Assembly (NCBI RefSeq): GCF_014202335.1
Contig: NZ_JACHGP010000004.1
Coordinates: 1-64,000 of the forward strand
DNA from: Mycobacterium sp. AZCC_0083
GTDB lineage: Bacteria > Actinomycetota > Actinomycetes > Mycobacteriales > Mycobacteriaceae
Reading direction: 5' to 3'
DNA length: 64,000 bases
Shown here: piece by piece, positions 17,840 to 27,585 of the stretch
Position numbering within the stretch: the stretch's first letter is position 1
Layout of the letters: the number at the start of each line of letters is the position of its first letter
Translations under genes and position numbers: made by a program
The notes under the pieces: generated by a model
The model's database searches: none
What the model was told of the DNA's origin: nothing
Seen by the model: only the letters and a program-made list of their open reading frames with translations

Positions 17840-18238
17840 CTAGTCCGGAGGGAACCGCTCGCGCAACGCGTCGAGTAGTCGACGGGCTTCGGTGATGAGC
17901 TGCCGAAGCTGCTTGAGGTCGTGCGGCAACGTTTCGACGTCCTCGACCTTGCGCTCACGCCTCCGCTGCCAACGCCGTTCAGCGGTGGCCGCCCGATCCT
18001 CCAATTCGTCGATGTCGTCCAGGAGAAGTGCTTCGAACAGCCGGGATTGTGCGAGGTCAGCGGGATGAGGTGGGCGCTGTCGGGATCGCGCCTGCGGTCG
18101 TGGCTGCGAGGCCTCGGGCTCGGATGAGCCTGACGTCCGTCCCACACCGTTGTGGGCCGAGTAGAGACTCGGCCGCCGCTTGCGCGGCAGGGGCACGATG
18201 AACTCGTCGAGAGACGCTTGCCCGGACTGTGTCGACAC
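17840..18238 (-). CDS. Hypothetical protein with helical, charged C-terminus
   Basis: A 132-aa frame starts at GTG 18238, preceded by AAGGA at a 7-nt gap. The first half is Pro/Arg/Ser-rich and looks disordered. From about residue 60 it is strongly helical and charged (LFEALLLDDIDELEDRAA, then LPHDLKQLRQLITEARRLL), likely a coiled coil. No family was recognised. It is convergent with the FAD dehydrogenase gene. The reading frame is plausible by composition and ribosome-binding site, but its reality is less certain than its neighbours. Confidence 0.55.
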   Translation of the reverse strand: MSTQSGQASLDEFIVPLPRKRRPSLYSAHNGVGRTSGSSEPEASQPRPQARSRQRPPHPADLAQSRLFEALLLDDIDELEDRAATAERRWQRRRERKVEDVETLPHDLKQLRQLITEARRLLDALRERFPPD

Positions 18239-18349
18239 TCCGAAATCCTTGCCGACGGACGATAATCCAGCGACCCCACAGGTTTACTCACCGTCGACGA
18301 TCGCGTCGACGGACCGTAACCCTGCGTTCACCCGCAAGCGGGAAACGAC

Positions 18350-19003
18350 CTAGAAGTCCGTGCCTTTCTCGGGGTCGAGTATCTGGAAGTCGGTGTCGGT
18401 CATCTCGGTGAGGCGCCCGTAGTAGATGCCGCGGGCGGCGGGTTCGATGATGGCCTGGTGGATTGGCACCGCGCGCGCCGGCGCCACGGCGCGCAGGTAA
18501 TCGACGGCCTCGGAGATCCTCATCCACGGCGCGGCGGCGGGCGCGGCCAGCACGTCGACCGGTTCGCCTGGATCGAACAGCGCATCGCCCGGGTGCATCA
18601 GACGGGCGGCATGCTCGCCGTCGCCGATCAGGTACGAGATGTTGTCGATCACCGGGATCTCGGGATGGATCACCGCGTGCCGGCCGCCGACCCCACGGAC
18701 GGACAGATGGCCGACGGTGAACCCGTCCCCGGCGTGCACTGCCGTCCAGGGCTCGCCGAGCTGGGCCGCGGTCTGAGGGTCGGCGTACAGCGCGGCTTGC
18801 GGGTTCGCCTCGATCAGCGCGGGCAGCCGCGCGACGTCCGCATGGTCGGGATGCTGATGGGTGACGAGAATCGCGGACAGGCCGGTGATGCCCTCGAATC
18901 CGTGCGAGAAGGTGCCCGGATCGAACAGCACCGTCGTGTCGGTGCCGGAATCGTCCCGGAATCGTGCGAGCAGGCAAGAATGGCCGAAGTGGGTGAGCTG
19001 CAT
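18350..19003 (-). CDS. Metallo-beta-lactamase-fold hydrolase (Rv0786c-like)
   Basis: The 217-aa protein starts at ATG 19003 with MQLTHFGHSCLLARF. It has the MBL metal motif as VTHQHPDHAD (HxHxDH variant), a further metal ligand region in RLMHPGDALFDPG, and AVPIHQAIIEP near the C-terminus. This is the YtnP/UlaG-like stand-alone MBL type, used on varied phosphodiesters or esters; the substrate here is unknown. The divergent secreted-protein gene starts at 19050, leaving 46 nt for both promoters. Confidence 0.87.
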   Translation of the reverse strand: MQLTHFGHSCLLARFRDDSGTDTTVLFDPGTFSHGFEGITGLSAILVTHQHPDHADVARLPALIEANPQAALYADPQTAAQLGEPWTAVHAGDGFTVGHLSVRGVGGRHAVIHPEIPVIDNISYLIGDGEHAARLMHPGDALFDPGEPVDVLAAPAAAPWMRISEAVDYLRAVAPARAVPIHQAIIEPAARGIYYGRLTEMTDTDFQILDPEKGTDF

Positions 19004-19049
19004 TCCTATATTGTGGCGCGCACGGGACGCTACGGGGAGGAGCGAACAC

Positions 19050-19724
19050 GTGCGAATGATTTTGGCTTCGGTGTTGCTGGTCTGGGGGGTCTTCAGCGGG
19101 TTCGTCGGTGCGACGGCGCCTGCCAACGCCATGCCTGGCGACTGTCCGCCATTCTGCGACGGCATTCCCGATTCAGCGTGGATCGCGCCGGCTGCCATCC
19201 CACTGGCGGACGTGTACCACTGGCCGGCCCTGGCCGGTCTCGCGACGACGGCGCCGTCGCCCCGGTTCCGTTTCGAGGAGACCTGCGCGTCGCCGCCGGT
19301 TCCGGCCGATCCACGGGGTCCCGCGGTCGCCGCTAGTGCCCAGGTGACCCAACCCAACGGGCAGTGGCAACTGCAGGTACAGGTGGTGCACTGGCGCGGC
19401 GATTCCTGGAAATCGGGTCAGTTGGCCTCGGCGGCCATGCAGAACGCGGTCGATGCGTTGCGGGCGTGCTCGGTAACGGCGCCGTGGACCTCGCCGTCGA
19501 TCACCACCGTCGAGTCCAGCCGGGTGGCCGCGGTGATCAGCACTGCGGACAAGCAGGTGTTGCACGAGTACCTGCTGGCAGATGTCCGCAACGGCACGCT
19601 GGTGGACCTGGCGATGTGGACGACGCTGCCGAAGGCCGTCGAGTGGCGCGCGGTACCGGACCCGGTGGTCTTCGACGCGATGGCCGGCCCGCTGTGCACG
19701 GCGTACGTCGGCTCGTGCCGGTGA
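19050..19724 (+). CDS. Secreted conserved mycobacterial protein
   Basis: From GTG 19050, preceded by GGGGAGGAGC, the product is 224 aa with a Sec signal peptide (MILASVLLVWGVFSGFVGA) and a probable cleavage after APANA. The mature part has five cysteines, including a CPPFC-like pair just after cleavage, suggesting disulfides outside the membrane. It contains a duplicated pattern of short strands (WQLQVQVVHW; VAAVISTADKQVLHEYL). No enzymatic motif was recognised. It lies between the MBL gene and purS. The ligand or role is unknown. Confidence 0.75.
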   Translation: MRMILASVLLVWGVFSGFVGATAPANAMPGDCPPFCDGIPDSAWIAPAAIPLADVYHWPALAGLATTAPSPRFRFEETCASPPVPADPRGPAVAASAQVTQPNGQWQLQVQVVHWRGDSWKSGQLASAAMQNAVDALRACSVTAPWTSPSITTVESSRVAAVISTADKQVLHEYLLADVRNGTLVDLAMWTTLPKAVEWRAVPDPVVFDAMAGPLCTAYVGSCR

Positions 19725-19789
19725 GTCGCGCGTAGTCGTCGCCGGTAGAGTAAGCGCCGATCGATTCGTCGGACCTTAAGGAGTCGCGC

Positions 19790-20041
19790 GTGGCCCGTGT
19801 CGTAGTGCACGTGATGCCGAAGGCCGAGATCCTCGATCCACAGGGTCAGGCGATCGTCGGAGCGCTGGGCCGTCTGGGGGTGGCCGGGATCTCGGATGTC
19901 CGGCAGGGCAAGCGCTTCGAACTCGAGGTGGACGACGACGTCGCCGACGACACCGTCGCCGAGATCGCCGAGTCGTTGTTGGCGAATACCGTGATCGAGG
20001 ACTGGACGGTCAGCCGCGAACCATCCGGGGAACCGCAGTGA
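19790..20041 (+). CDS. purS: FGAM synthase subunit PurS
   Basis: The 83-aa subunit joins PurQ and PurL in the three-part FGAM synthase. It starts at GTG 19790, with AAGGAG 6 nt before it. The sequence [20 protein letters not shown] and [11 protein letters not shown] follow the family pattern. The stop overlaps the purQ GTG (GTGA), so the two are translationally coupled. A TAGAGT about 40 nt upstream is a candidate -10. Confidence 0.95.
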   Translation: MARVVVHVMPKAEILDPQGQAIVGALGRLGVAGISDVRQGKRFELEVDDDVADDTVAEIAESLLANTVIEDWTVSREPSGEPQ

Positions 20042-20712
20042 GCGCGCGCGTCGGCGTCATCACGTTCCCAGGCACGCTGGACGACGTGGACGCGGCGCGC
20101 GCCGTGCGAGCCGCAGGCGCCGAGGCGGTCAGCCTGTGGCACGCCGACGCCGATCTGAAGGGTGTCGACGCCGTCGTCGTCCCCGGTGGCTTCTCATACG
20201 GCGACTACCTACGCTGCGGCGCGATCGCCAAGTTCGCGCCCGCGATGGGCTCCGTGATCGACGCAGCAGGCGGAGGCCTGCCAGTCCTGGGGATCTGCAA
20301 CGGATTTCAGGTGCTGTGCGAAGCCGGTCTGCTACCAGGAGCGCTGACCCGCAACGCCGGACTGCACTTCGTCTGCCGGGACCTCTGGCTCGAGGTCGCA
20401 TCGAATACGACGGCGTGGACGACGCGCTACGAACTCGGCGCCGATCTGCTGGTGCCGCTGAAGTCGGGGGAGGGACGTTACGTCGCTTCCGAGGCAGTGC
20501 TCGACGAACTCGAGGGGGACGGCCGCGTCGTCTTCCGCTACCGCGACAACCCCAACGGCTCGATGCGCAACATCGCTGGGATTAGCTCGGCCAACGGCCG
20601 CGTGGTGGGATTGATGCCGCATCCCGAGCACGCCACCGAGGCGCTCACCGGGCCGTCCGACGACGGGCTCGGCCTGTTCTACTCGGCGCTGGACGCGGTG
20701 CTTGCGGCGTAG
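20038..20712 (+). CDS. purQ: FGAM synthase glutaminase subunit PurQ
   Basis: The 224-aa class I glutamine amidotransferase supplies ammonia to PurL. It shows [19 protein letters not shown], the nucleophile elbow GICNGFQVL with the catalytic Cys, and the His/Glu pair in MPHPEHATE. The length is normal. It overlaps purS by 4 nt. The purL gene is about 4.5 kb downstream, so the complex is encoded by separate units. It is followed by a palindromic terminator-like element at 20722. Confidence 0.96.
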   Translation: MSARVGVITFPGTLDDVDAARAVRAAGAEAVSLWHADADLKGVDAVVVPGGFSYGDYLRCGAIAKFAPAMGSVIDAAGGGLPVLGICNGFQVLCEAGLLPGALTRNAGLHFVCRDLWLEVASNTTAWTTRYELGADLLVPLKSGEGRYVASEAVLDELEGDGRVVFRYRDNPNGSMRNIAGISSANGRVVGLMPHPEHATEALTGPSDDGLGLFYSALDAVLAA

Positions 20713-20721
20713 TCCCCCAAA

Positions 20722-20772
20722 CGACTTCGGCGCGCCCCCGGTTGGTGACCGACCGCAAGCGCGCCGAAATCG
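20722..20772. repeat. Palindrome family copy C
   Basis: CGACTTCGGCGCGC (20722-20735) and GCGCGCCGAAATCG (20759-20772) pair at 13 of 14 positions around a 23-nt loop, or 25 nt if the last pair is left open. It lies between the convergent purQ and SDR genes, a typical terminator position. Confidence 0.7.
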
Positions 20773-20788
20773 CAAGGGGGGATGGTGG

Positions 20789-21538
20789 TTAGGCGGCGGG
20801 CTTGATCGCCTGCGCGCCACCACCAATGGTGAGGATCGCGCCGTTGACGTAGCTCGCGGCGGGGGAGGCCAGGAACGTCACCGCGCTGGCGATCTCGTCG
20901 GCCTCGGCAGTGCGGCCCAGCGCCGTGGTGCGGCCGAGCCCCTCGATGAGATCACTCTCGAATGCCTCGGTGCCCAGTGTCTGCGTCGGTCCGGGAGCGG
21001 CGGCGTTGACCCGCACGCCCGAGCCGCCGAACTCATCGGCCCACAGCTTGGTCAGCAGTTCCAGGGCCGCCTTGCTGGCGCCGTAGATGCCCGCGCCGGC
21101 GGCCGGAGTGGTGGCTGCGACGGTGGTCACGTTGATCACCGTGCCGTGTCCTCGCTGCACCATCCCCGGGACCAGCTTCTGGACCAGGATGTACGGCGCC
21201 TTCAGGTTGGTGTTGAAGTGATCGTCGATGTCGGCGTCCGTGGTCTCGAAGGTCGGGGCGAACCGGTAGATGCCTGCGTTGTTCACCAGGATGTCGACGT
21301 CGCCCGCCTCGTCGGCGAGCCGCCGCACGTCACTGGGCTCGGATACGTCGGCAGCAACGAAACGTGCTTTACCGCCCGCATTTTCGATGTCGCGTACGGT
21401 CTTGGCGCCGCGCTCGGCATTGCGTCCGTGCACGATGACCTCGGCCCCTTCGCTGGCGAGCTGCAGCGCGATCGCGTAGCCGATGCCTGCGGTCGCGCCG
21501 GTGACGAGGGCGGTTGAGCCGGTGAGTGTGTTGGTCAT
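20789..21538 (-). CDS. Short-chain dehydrogenase/reductase
   Basis: The 249-aa classical SDR has the cofactor loop TGATAGIGYAIA, the NNAG motif in DILVNNAGIYRF, the catalytic Ser region NVTTVAA (Thr/Ser-rich), and the YxxxK pair in YGASKAALELL. An Arg in VHGRNAERG after the second strand suggests NADP(H) preference. It starts at ATG 21538 after a GGAGG sequence. The substrate is unknown. The 170-nt region to the encapsulin stop contains no gene. Confidence 0.92.
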   Translation of the reverse strand: MTNTLTGSTALVTGATAGIGYAIALQLASEGAEVIVHGRNAERGAKTVRDIENAGGKARFVAADVSEPSDVRRLADEAGDVDILVNNAGIYRFAPTFETTDADIDDHFNTNLKAPYILVQKLVPGMVQRGHGTVINVTTVAATTPAAGAGIYGASKAALELLTKLWADEFGGSGVRVNAAAPGPTQTLGTEAFESDLIEGLGRTTALGRTAEADEIASAVTFLASPAASYVNGAILTIGGGAQAIKPAA

Positions 21539-21708
21539 GGGACTTGCCTCCGAGGGAGAAGTTTGTTGAAGCCTCTCGCCACAAGGCCCATTACTGACCG
21601 TTTATTCCATAACGTCGATGCGCGCCCTGGCCACGCCGCGAGGGTGCGCGAAGTGTCGACGATTCACGGCGTGTCGTGCAGCAGACGCGCACGCTCGCGG
21701 GAGATCAA

Positions 21709-22506
21709 TCAGCGCGTCAGGGCGACCGAGGCCTCGGCGGTGTAGCAGAGGAACGTGAACGTCTCCTCGAGATAGAGCTGCACGGTGTTCGCGTCGTGTG
21801 ACAGGTAGCCGATCGACACGTCGGTGCCCAACTGCAGGTCGAAGTCGCCGCCGCGCGTGGACAGCACGAACGCACCGTCGATCGCGGGCGCCCAGATGAT
21901 CTCGCCGTCGATGAGCCGGTTGAGGTGTTCGCGGATCGGATAGCCGTGCTCGGTGGTCTCGCTGACCTGGGTGTAGACGTCGGCGGACAGCAGCACGCAG
22001 TACGGGCCGTCGACGCCGGCCAGCCGCAGCTCGGAGAGCGCCTGGCTGATCACGTCGGGGATCTCCCGGGGATCGGCGGGCAACGCAAGGGTGGGGTTGG
22101 AGCTGCACTTGCGGATGCCGCCGATCGACGCCGCCTCGTAGCCCTCGAAGATTGCCCGGTCCTCGGCGTACGCCAGCTGCTTGGCGGCGTCCTTGACCGG
22201 GTCCCAGTCGGAGTCCTGCGAACCGCGCTCGACGTCGTCGACGTCGGTGCGCGAGAGCGTGAACGGCACCCGCAGCCGGACCAGCGGCCTGCTCTCGCGC
22301 AGGTGCGCAACCACGCCGTCGCCGGGGGACGTCACGTCGACCAGATGACCGGTGCTCACCGCCGCGGTGACCGGCCCGCCGGGGTCGCTGACGTCGACCA
22401 CCCGGCGTCCGGCGATGTTCCGCTTGAAGGTCCGCGTCGCCTCCAATTCGATTTCAGCCCAGGCTTCTTCGGTGATCGGTGCCAGTTCGCGATAGAGGTT
22501 GTTCAT
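21709..22506 (-). CDS. Encapsulin shell protein (Cfp29/Rv0798c-like)
   Basis: The 265-aa protein with the HK97 phage-capsid fold self-assembles into a nanocompartment. It begins [20 protein letters not shown], the hallmark start of type 1 encapsulins, and continues with ATRTFKRNIAGRRVVDV and the E-loop region. It ends in YLEETFTFLCYTAEASVALT. The DyP gene overlaps it by 4 nt (ATGA), so shell and cargo are co-translated. In M. tuberculosis the homologue is the culture-filtrate antigen CFP29, shown to package DyP. Confidence 0.96.
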   Translation of the reverse strand: MNNLYRELAPITEEAWAEIELEATRTFKRNIAGRRVVDVSDPGGPVTAAVSTGHLVDVTSPGDGVVAHLRESRPLVRLRVPFTLSRTDVDDVERGSQDSDWDPVKDAAKQLAYAEDRAIFEGYEAASIGGIRKCSSNPTLALPADPREIPDVISQALSELRLAGVDGPYCVLLSADVYTQVSETTEHGYPIREHLNRLIDGEIIWAPAIDGAFVLSTRGGDFDLQLGTDVSIGYLSHDANTVQLYLEETFTFLCYTAEASVALTR

Positions 22507-23519
22507 TGGGGTCGTCCTTTCAGGCTGCCGATCGACAGTGAGCCGTCGTGAGTGGGTGCGGGTGGCGCTGTCACGGTGTCGGCGCCGGGCAACGCGGGCG
22601 GGTTGTCGAGGAAGTCGACGGTGGGCGTGAAGAACATGCCGCCGGTGACGGCCGTGGAGAAGTCCAGGATCCGGTCGGTGTTGCCCGGCGGGTCGCCGAT
22701 GAACATGTTGCGCAGCATCCGCTCGGTCACGTCGGGATCGGAGCTGTAGGCGATGTAGTACGTGCCCGACTCGCCGTTGCCCAACGTGCCGAACGGCATG
22801 TTGCCCCGCACGATCTGCAGCTCGTTGCCATCGGCGTCCTCGATCACGTTGAGCGCCAGGTGCGAGTTCGGCGGCTTCACGGCATCGTCCATCTCGATGT
22901 CCTCGAGCTTGGTCCGACCGATCACCAACTCCTGCTCGGTGACGCTCAGCGAGTTCCACGCCGCCATGTCGTGGGTGTACTTCTGCACGTGCACGTAGCT
23001 GCCGCCCGCGAAGTCGGGATCGTCGTCACCGATCCGCGAGGCGACGACGGCGTCGGGCCCATCGGGGTTCTCGGTGCCGTCGACGAAGCCCAACAGGTCG
23101 CGCTGCTCGAAGAATCGGAAGCCGTGCACCTCGTCGACGACGGTCACCGCGCCCGCCATCGCGGCCAGCACCCGGCCGCCGAGTTCGAAGCACACGTCCA
23201 TGGATTCGCCCTTGATGTGGAAGAGCAGATCGCCAGGTGTGGACGGCGCGTGGTGGCGTTCACCGGAGATTTCCACGAACGGATGGAGCGCGGCCGGCCG
23301 CGGCCCGCTGAACAGCCGGTCCCACGCGTTCGAGCCGATCGACGTGACCATGCTCAGCTGGGCGGCAGGGGTGCGGAACCCGACTGCCCGGACCAGACCG
23401 GAGACGTCGGCGAGCGCATCGTGCGCGACGTCTTCGCCATCGTCGTCGATGGTGGCCACCAGGAAGATCGCTGCCTTCGTCAACGGAGTCAGCACGGCTT
23501 GTGGGCGTCCTGCGGGCAC
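22503..23519 (-). CDS. DyP-type haem peroxidase, encapsulin cargo
   Basis: The 338-aa dye-decolorising peroxidase carries the family motif GFVDGTENP with its catalytic Asp and the proximal haem ligand His near [11 protein letters not shown] further conserved Arg is expected near IVRGNMPFG. The C-terminus is an encapsulation peptide, [11 protein letters not shown], after a Pro/Ala-rich tether (TAPPAPTHD), which docks the enzyme inside the shell. The start is GTG 23519 with a leaderless promoter. It corresponds to Rv0799c. Its role in oxidative stress or acid resistance is known for M. tuberculosis and inferred here. Confidence 0.95.
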   Translation of the reverse strand: MPAGRPQAVLTPLTKAAIFLVATIDDDGEDVAHDALADVSGLVRAVGFRTPAAQLSMVTSIGSNAWDRLFSGPRPAALHPFVEISGERHHAPSTPGDLLFHIKGESMDVCFELGGRVLAAMAGAVTVVDEVHGFRFFEQRDLLGFVDGTENPDGPDAVVASRIGDDDPDFAGGSYVHVQKYTHDMAAWNSLSVTEQELVIGRTKLEDIEMDDAVKPPNSHLALNVIEDADGNELQIVRGNMPFGTLGNGESGTYYIAYSSDPDVTERMLRNMFIGDPPGNTDRILDFSTAVTGGMFFTPTVDFLDNPPALPGADTVTAPPAPTHDGSLSIGSLKGRPQ

Positions 23520-23526
23520 GATGAGA

Positions 23527-23532
23527 ACCCTA
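23527..23532 (-). promoter_or_regulatory. Putative -10 of DyP-encapsulin operon (leaderless)
   Basis: TAGGGT on the minus strand lies 7 nt before the DyP GTG. The promoter region is shared with the divergent pepC. Confidence 0.5.
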
Positions 23533-23571
23533 ACGTCAACTCCGACGGGAAATCCGGTAAGGATGGGCTAC

Positions 23572-24846
23572 ATGACCAGCCCCGCGTCCAACGCCTCCGC
23601 AGCGGGACTCTGCGACTTCATCGACGCCTCGCCGTCGCCGTTCCACGTCTGCGTCACCGCGGCGCAACGGCTGACGGCGGCGGGCTTCACCGAGCTCACC
23701 GAGGGTGAGGCGTGGCCGGCTGAGGCAGGCGGCTACTTCACGGTCCGGTCGGGGTCCCTGGTGGCCTGGAGATCGGGTGACGACGCCGGAGTTCCGTTCC
23801 GCATCGTCGGCGGGCACACCGACAGCCCGAACCTGCGGGTCAAACAGCATCCGGACCGGTTCACCTCCGGCTGGCAGGTGGTGGCGCTCGAACCCTACGG
23901 CGGGGCATGGCTGAACTCCTGGCTGGACCGTGACCTGGGGATCAGCGGCAGGCTCTCGATCCGAACGGGCCAAACCGTGCAGGACGTGCTGGTCCGCATC
24001 GACGACCCGATCCTTCGGGTGCCGCAGCTGGCCATCCACCTATCCGAGGACCGCAAGGCCGTCGAACTGAATCCGCAACGCCACGTCAACGCCGTCTGGG
24101 GCGTCGGCACCGGCGCCCGGTCCTTCGTCGACTACGTGGCCGAGCGCGCCGACGTCGACCCGGCCGCCGTGCTGGCCGCCGACCTGATGACCCACGACTT
24201 GACCCCGTCGACGGTGATCGGGGCCAACCGCGATCTGGTCAGCGCGCCCCGACTGGACAACCAGGGCACCTGCTACGCCGGGTTGGAGGCGTTCCTCGCC
24301 GCCGAGCCGGGGGACTACCTGCCGGTGCTTGCGCTGTTCGACCACGAGGAGGTCGGCTCGACGTCGGATCACGGCGCCCAGTCCGAGCTGCTGCCGACCG
24401 TGCTGGAACGCATCACGCTGGCCGCGGGGGGGAGCCGCGAGGACTTCCTGCGGCGGCTGTCCGGATCGATGGTGGCCTCCGGCGACATGGCCCACGCCAC
24501 CCATCCCAACTATCCAGAGCGGCACGAGCCCGACCACCTGATCGAGGTCAACGCAGGGCCGGTGCTCAAGGTGCAGCCCAACCTCCGGTACGCCACCGAC
24601 GGGCGCACCGCGGCGGCGTTCGCGTTGGCATGTGCACAGGCGGGGGTGCCACTGCAGCGCTACGAGCACCGCGCCGACCTGCCGTGCGGGTCGACGATCG
24701 GCCCGATGACGGCGGCGCGCACCGGCATTCCGACCGTCGACATCGGCGCCGCGCAGCTGGCCATGCACTCGGCCCGCGAGTTGATGGGCGCCGAGGATGT
24801 GCCCGCCTACTCCTCTGCACTTCGGGCGTTCTTGTCACCGGGCTGA
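23572..24846 (+). CDS. pepC: M18-family aspartyl aminopeptidase
   Basis: The 424-aa metallopeptidase removes N-terminal acidic residues from peptides. It has the family's metal and catalytic motifs: [38 protein letters not shown] and a C-terminal His near [14 protein letters not shown] 23572 is chosen over ATG 23563 because the GGTAAGG sequence ends directly against the latter, whereas it is 9 nt from the former. The position beside DyP/encapsulin matches Rv0800. Confidence 0.92.
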   Translation: MTSPASNASAAGLCDFIDASPSPFHVCVTAAQRLTAAGFTELTEGEAWPAEAGGYFTVRSGSLVAWRSGDDAGVPFRIVGGHTDSPNLRVKQHPDRFTSGWQVVALEPYGGAWLNSWLDRDLGISGRLSIRTGQTVQDVLVRIDDPILRVPQLAIHLSEDRKAVELNPQRHVNAVWGVGTGARSFVDYVAERADVDPAAVLAADLMTHDLTPSTVIGANRDLVSAPRLDNQGTCYAGLEAFLAAEPGDYLPVLALFDHEEVGSTSDHGAQSELLPTVLERITLAAGGSREDFLRRLSGSMVASGDMAHATHPNYPERHEPDHLIEVNAGPVLKVQPNLRYATDGRTAAAFALACAQAGVPLQRYEHRADLPCGSTIGPMTAARTGIPTVDIGAAQLAMHSARELMGAEDVPAYSSALRAFLSPG

Positions 24847-24848
24847 TC

Positions 24849-24854
24849 TAGGGT
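24849..24854 (+). promoter_or_regulatory. Putative -10 of the VOC gene (leaderless)
   Basis: TAGGGT lies 7 nt before the ATG at 24862, immediately after the pepC stop. Confidence 0.45.
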
Positions 24855-24861
24855 CACCGGC

Positions 24862-25227
24862 ATGGCACTCTCCGTCGAAAACATCACCTTCGATTCCACC
24901 GACCCCGACCGGCTTGCCGAGTGGTGGGCCCGCGTCGTCGACGGCACGGTCAACGCCTTGGCGCCAGGCTTCTTCCTCACCGTGTCTCGCCCCGCCGGCC
25001 CCGGGCTGGCGTTCCAGAAGGTCGACGATCCGACACCGGGAAAGAACCGCGTGCACGTCGACTTCTCCTCCGCCGACCTCGAGGCGGAGGTCACGCGGCT
25101 GGTGGGCTTGGGCGCCGCCGAGACCGGCCGCGGCGAAGCAGGACCGGAATTCCGCTGGGTGGTGTTCGCCGATCCGGACGGAAACGCGTTCTGCGTGGCC
25201 GGTGGCGACGTCGCCGCTGCTACCTGA
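24862..25227 (+). CDS. VOC (glyoxalase/bleomycin-resistance fold) protein
   Basis: The 121-aa protein begins VENITFDSTDPDRLAEWW, the classic VOC first repeat, and ends WVVFADPDGNAFCVAGG, the classic second repeat. It is a single-domain VOC protein of the Glyoxalase_6 type that would dimerise to build its active site. Metal ligands cannot be assigned with confidence. It corresponds to Rv0801. The function is unknown. Confidence 0.88.
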   Translation: MALSVENITFDSTDPDRLAEWWARVVDGTVNALAPGFFLTVSRPAGPGLAFQKVDDPTPGKNRVHVDFSSADLEAEVTRLVGLGAAETGRGEAGPEFRWVVFADPDGNAFCVAGGDVAAAT

Positions 25228-25251
25228 ACCGCCGAGGTCGGGGCTTCCAAC

Positions 25252-25257
25252 TAGACT
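25252..25257 (+). promoter_or_regulatory. Putative -10 of purL (leaderless)
   Basis: TAGACT lies 6 nt before GTG 25264. Confidence 0.5.
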
Positions 25258-25263
25258 GTTGCC

Positions 25264-27585
25264 GTGACGTCTGGGCTCACCCATGTGGTCGATACCGTTG
25301 AACACGCCGCTACTACCCCCGACCAGCCGCAGCCCTTCCGCGAGCTTGGGCTGAAGGACGACGAATACCAGAGGATCCGCGAGATCCTCGGTCGTCGTCC
25401 CACCGACGCCGAGCTGGCGATGTACTCGGTGATGTGGAGCGAGCACTGCTCGTACAAGTCGTCGAAGGTCCATCTGCGCTACTTCGGCGAGACCACCACC
25501 GAGGCCATGCGGTCGTCGATGCTTGCGGGCATCGGCGAGAACGCAGGCGTGGTCGACATCGGTGACGACTGGGCGGTGACGTTCAAGGTCGAGTCGCACA
25601 ATCACCCGTCCTACGTCGAGCCGTACCAGGGTGCGGCCACCGGCGTCGGCGGCATCGTCCGCGACATCATGGCGATGGGTGCACGGCCGGTGGCGGTCAT
25701 GGACCAGCTCAGGTTTGGTGCGGCCGACGCCCCCGATACCCGCCGCGTGCTCGACGGCGTGGTGCGCGGCATCGGTGGTTACGGAAACTCGTTGGGACTG
25801 CCCAACATCGGTGGCGAGACGGTGTTCGACCCCTCGTATGCGGGCAACCCTCTGGTGAACGCGATGTGCGTCGGCGTGCTGCGCAAGGAGGATCTGCACC
25901 TGGCCTTCGCGTCGGGAACCGGCAACAAGATCATCCTGTTCGGCGCGCGCACCGGCCTCGACGGCATCGGCGGCGTTTCGGTGCTGGCGTCGGAGACGTT
26001 CGGCGGCGACGAGGGTGGCGGCCCCGGCCGCAAGAAGCTTCCCTCGGTGCAGGTCGGCGACCCGTTCATGGAGAAGGTGCTCATCGAGTGCTGCCTCGAG
26101 CTCTACGCGGCCGGCCTGGTGATCGGCATCCAGGATCTCGGCGGTGCCGGATTATCCTGCGCCACATCGGAACTCGCATCGGCGGGCGACGGCGGCATGG
26201 CGATCCAGCTGGACAAGGTGCCGCTGCGGGCCAAGCACATGACCCCAGCCGAGGTGCTCTCGAGCGAGTCGCAGGAACGCATGTGCGCGGTCGTCTCACC
26301 CGAGAACGTCGACGCCTTCATGGCGGTGTGCCGCAAGTGGGAGGTGCTGGCCACGGTCATCGGCGAGGTCACCGACGGCGATCATCTGCAGATCACCTGG
26401 AACGGCGAGACCGTCGTCGACGTCCCGCCGCGCACGGTGGCGCACGAGGGACCCGTCTACGAGCGCCCCGTCGCCCGGCCCGACACCCAGGACGCACTGA
26501 TCGCCGACACATCGGCGAAGCTGCCCCGCCCCGGCACCGGCGACGAACTGCGCGCGACACTGCTTGCGCTGGTTGGTAGTCCGCACCTGTGTAGCCGCGC
26601 GTTCATCACCGAGCAGTACGATCGCTACGTCCGTGGCAACACCGTGCTGGCCGAGCACGCCGACGGTGGGGTGTTGCGCATCGACGAGGAGACCGGCCGC
26701 GGCATCGCGGTGTCCACCGACGCCTCCGGGCGCTACACGCAACTCGACCCGTACACCGGAGCCCAGCTGGCCCTGGCCGAGGCTTACCGCAACGTCGCCG
26801 TCACCGGCGCCACGCCCCTCGCGGTGACCAACTGCCTGAACTTCGGGTCACCCGAGGACCCTGGTGTGATGTGGCAGTTCTCCCAGGCGGTCCGTGGCCT
26901 CGCGGATGGCTGTGCGGTACTGGGCATCCCGGTCACCGGCGGCAACGTCAGCTTCTACAACCAAACCGGCAGCACGGCGATTCTGCCGACCCCCGTGGTC
27001 GGCGTGCTCGGCGTCTTGGAGGATGTGAGTCGACGTCTTCCCACTGGCTTCGGCACCGAGCCCGGCGAGTCACTCATCCTCCTCGGCGACACCCGCGACG
27101 AATTCGACGGCTCGATCTGGGCTCAGGTCACCGCCGACCATCTCGGCGGGGTGCCACCCAAGGTCGACCTGGAGCGAGAGCGACTGCTCGCCGACGTCCT
27201 ATGTGCCGCATCGCGCGACGGACTCGTCTCCGCGGCCCACGATCTGTCCGAGGGCGGGCTGATCCAGGCGGTGGTGGAGTCCGCGCTGGCTGGCGAAACC
27301 GGTTGCCGGTTGGTGCTTCCCAGTGGTTGTGAATCTGCTGTTGAGGCCTTTGTCTTCCTCTTCTCCGAGTCGGCGGGCCGCGTGCTCGTCGCGGTACCGC
27401 GAACCGAGGAGAGCCGGTTCCGCGCCATGTGCGAGGCGCGCGGCCTGCCCGCCGTGCGCATCGGCGTTGTCGACGAAGGGCCACGGGGCGAAGACGCCGC
27501 GGTCGAGGTACAGGGCCAGTTCATCGTCAGCCTGACCGAACTGCGGGCCACGTCGGAAGGCGTACTGCCCGGTCTGTTCGGGTGA
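25264..27585 (+). CDS. purL: FGAM synthase large subunit PurL
   Basis: The 773-aa ATP-dependent synthase subunit works with PurS and PurQ. It is the short (type 2) PurL, as expected with a separate PurS. Landmarks: [15 protein letters not shown] (signature His), [45 protein letters not shown] in the first AIRS-like half, and [15 protein letters not shown] with [10 protein letters not shown] in the second. The start is GTG 25264. The stop overlaps the next gene's GTG (GTGA). Confidence 0.97.
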   Translation: MTSGLTHVVDTVEHAATTPDQPQPFRELGLKDDEYQRIREILGRRPTDAELAMYSVMWSEHCSYKSSKVHLRYFGETTTEAMRSSMLAGIGENAGVVDIGDDWAVTFKVESHNHPSYVEPYQGAATGVGGIVRDIMAMGARPVAVMDQLRFGAADAPDTRRVLDGVVRGIGGYGNSLGLPNIGGETVFDPSYAGNPLVNAMCVGVLRKEDLHLAFASGTGNKIILFGARTGLDGIGGVSVLASETFGGDEGGGPGRKKLPSVQVGDPFMEKVLIECCLELYAAGLVIGIQDLGGAGLSCATSELASAGDGGMAIQLDKVPLRAKHMTPAEVLSSESQERMCAVVSPENVDAFMAVCRKWEVLATVIGEVTDGDHLQITWNGETVVDVPPRTVAHEGPVYERPVARPDTQDALIADTSAKLPRPGTGDELRATLLALVGSPHLCSRAFITEQYDRYVRGNTVLAEHADGGVLRIDEETGRGIAVSTDASGRYTQLDPYTGAQLALAEAYRNVAVTGATPLAVTNCLNFGSPEDPGVMWQFSQAVRGLADGCAVLGIPVTGGNVSFYNQTGSTAILPTPVVGVLGVLEDVSRRLPTGFGTEPGESLILLGDTRDEFDGSIWAQVTADHLGGVPPKVDLERERLLADVLCAASRDGLVSAAHDLSEGGLIQAVVESALAGETGCRLVLPSGCESAVEAFVFLFSESAGRVLVAVPRTEESRFRAMCEARGLPAVRIGVVDEGPRGEDAAVEVQGQFIVSLTELRATSEGVLPGLFG

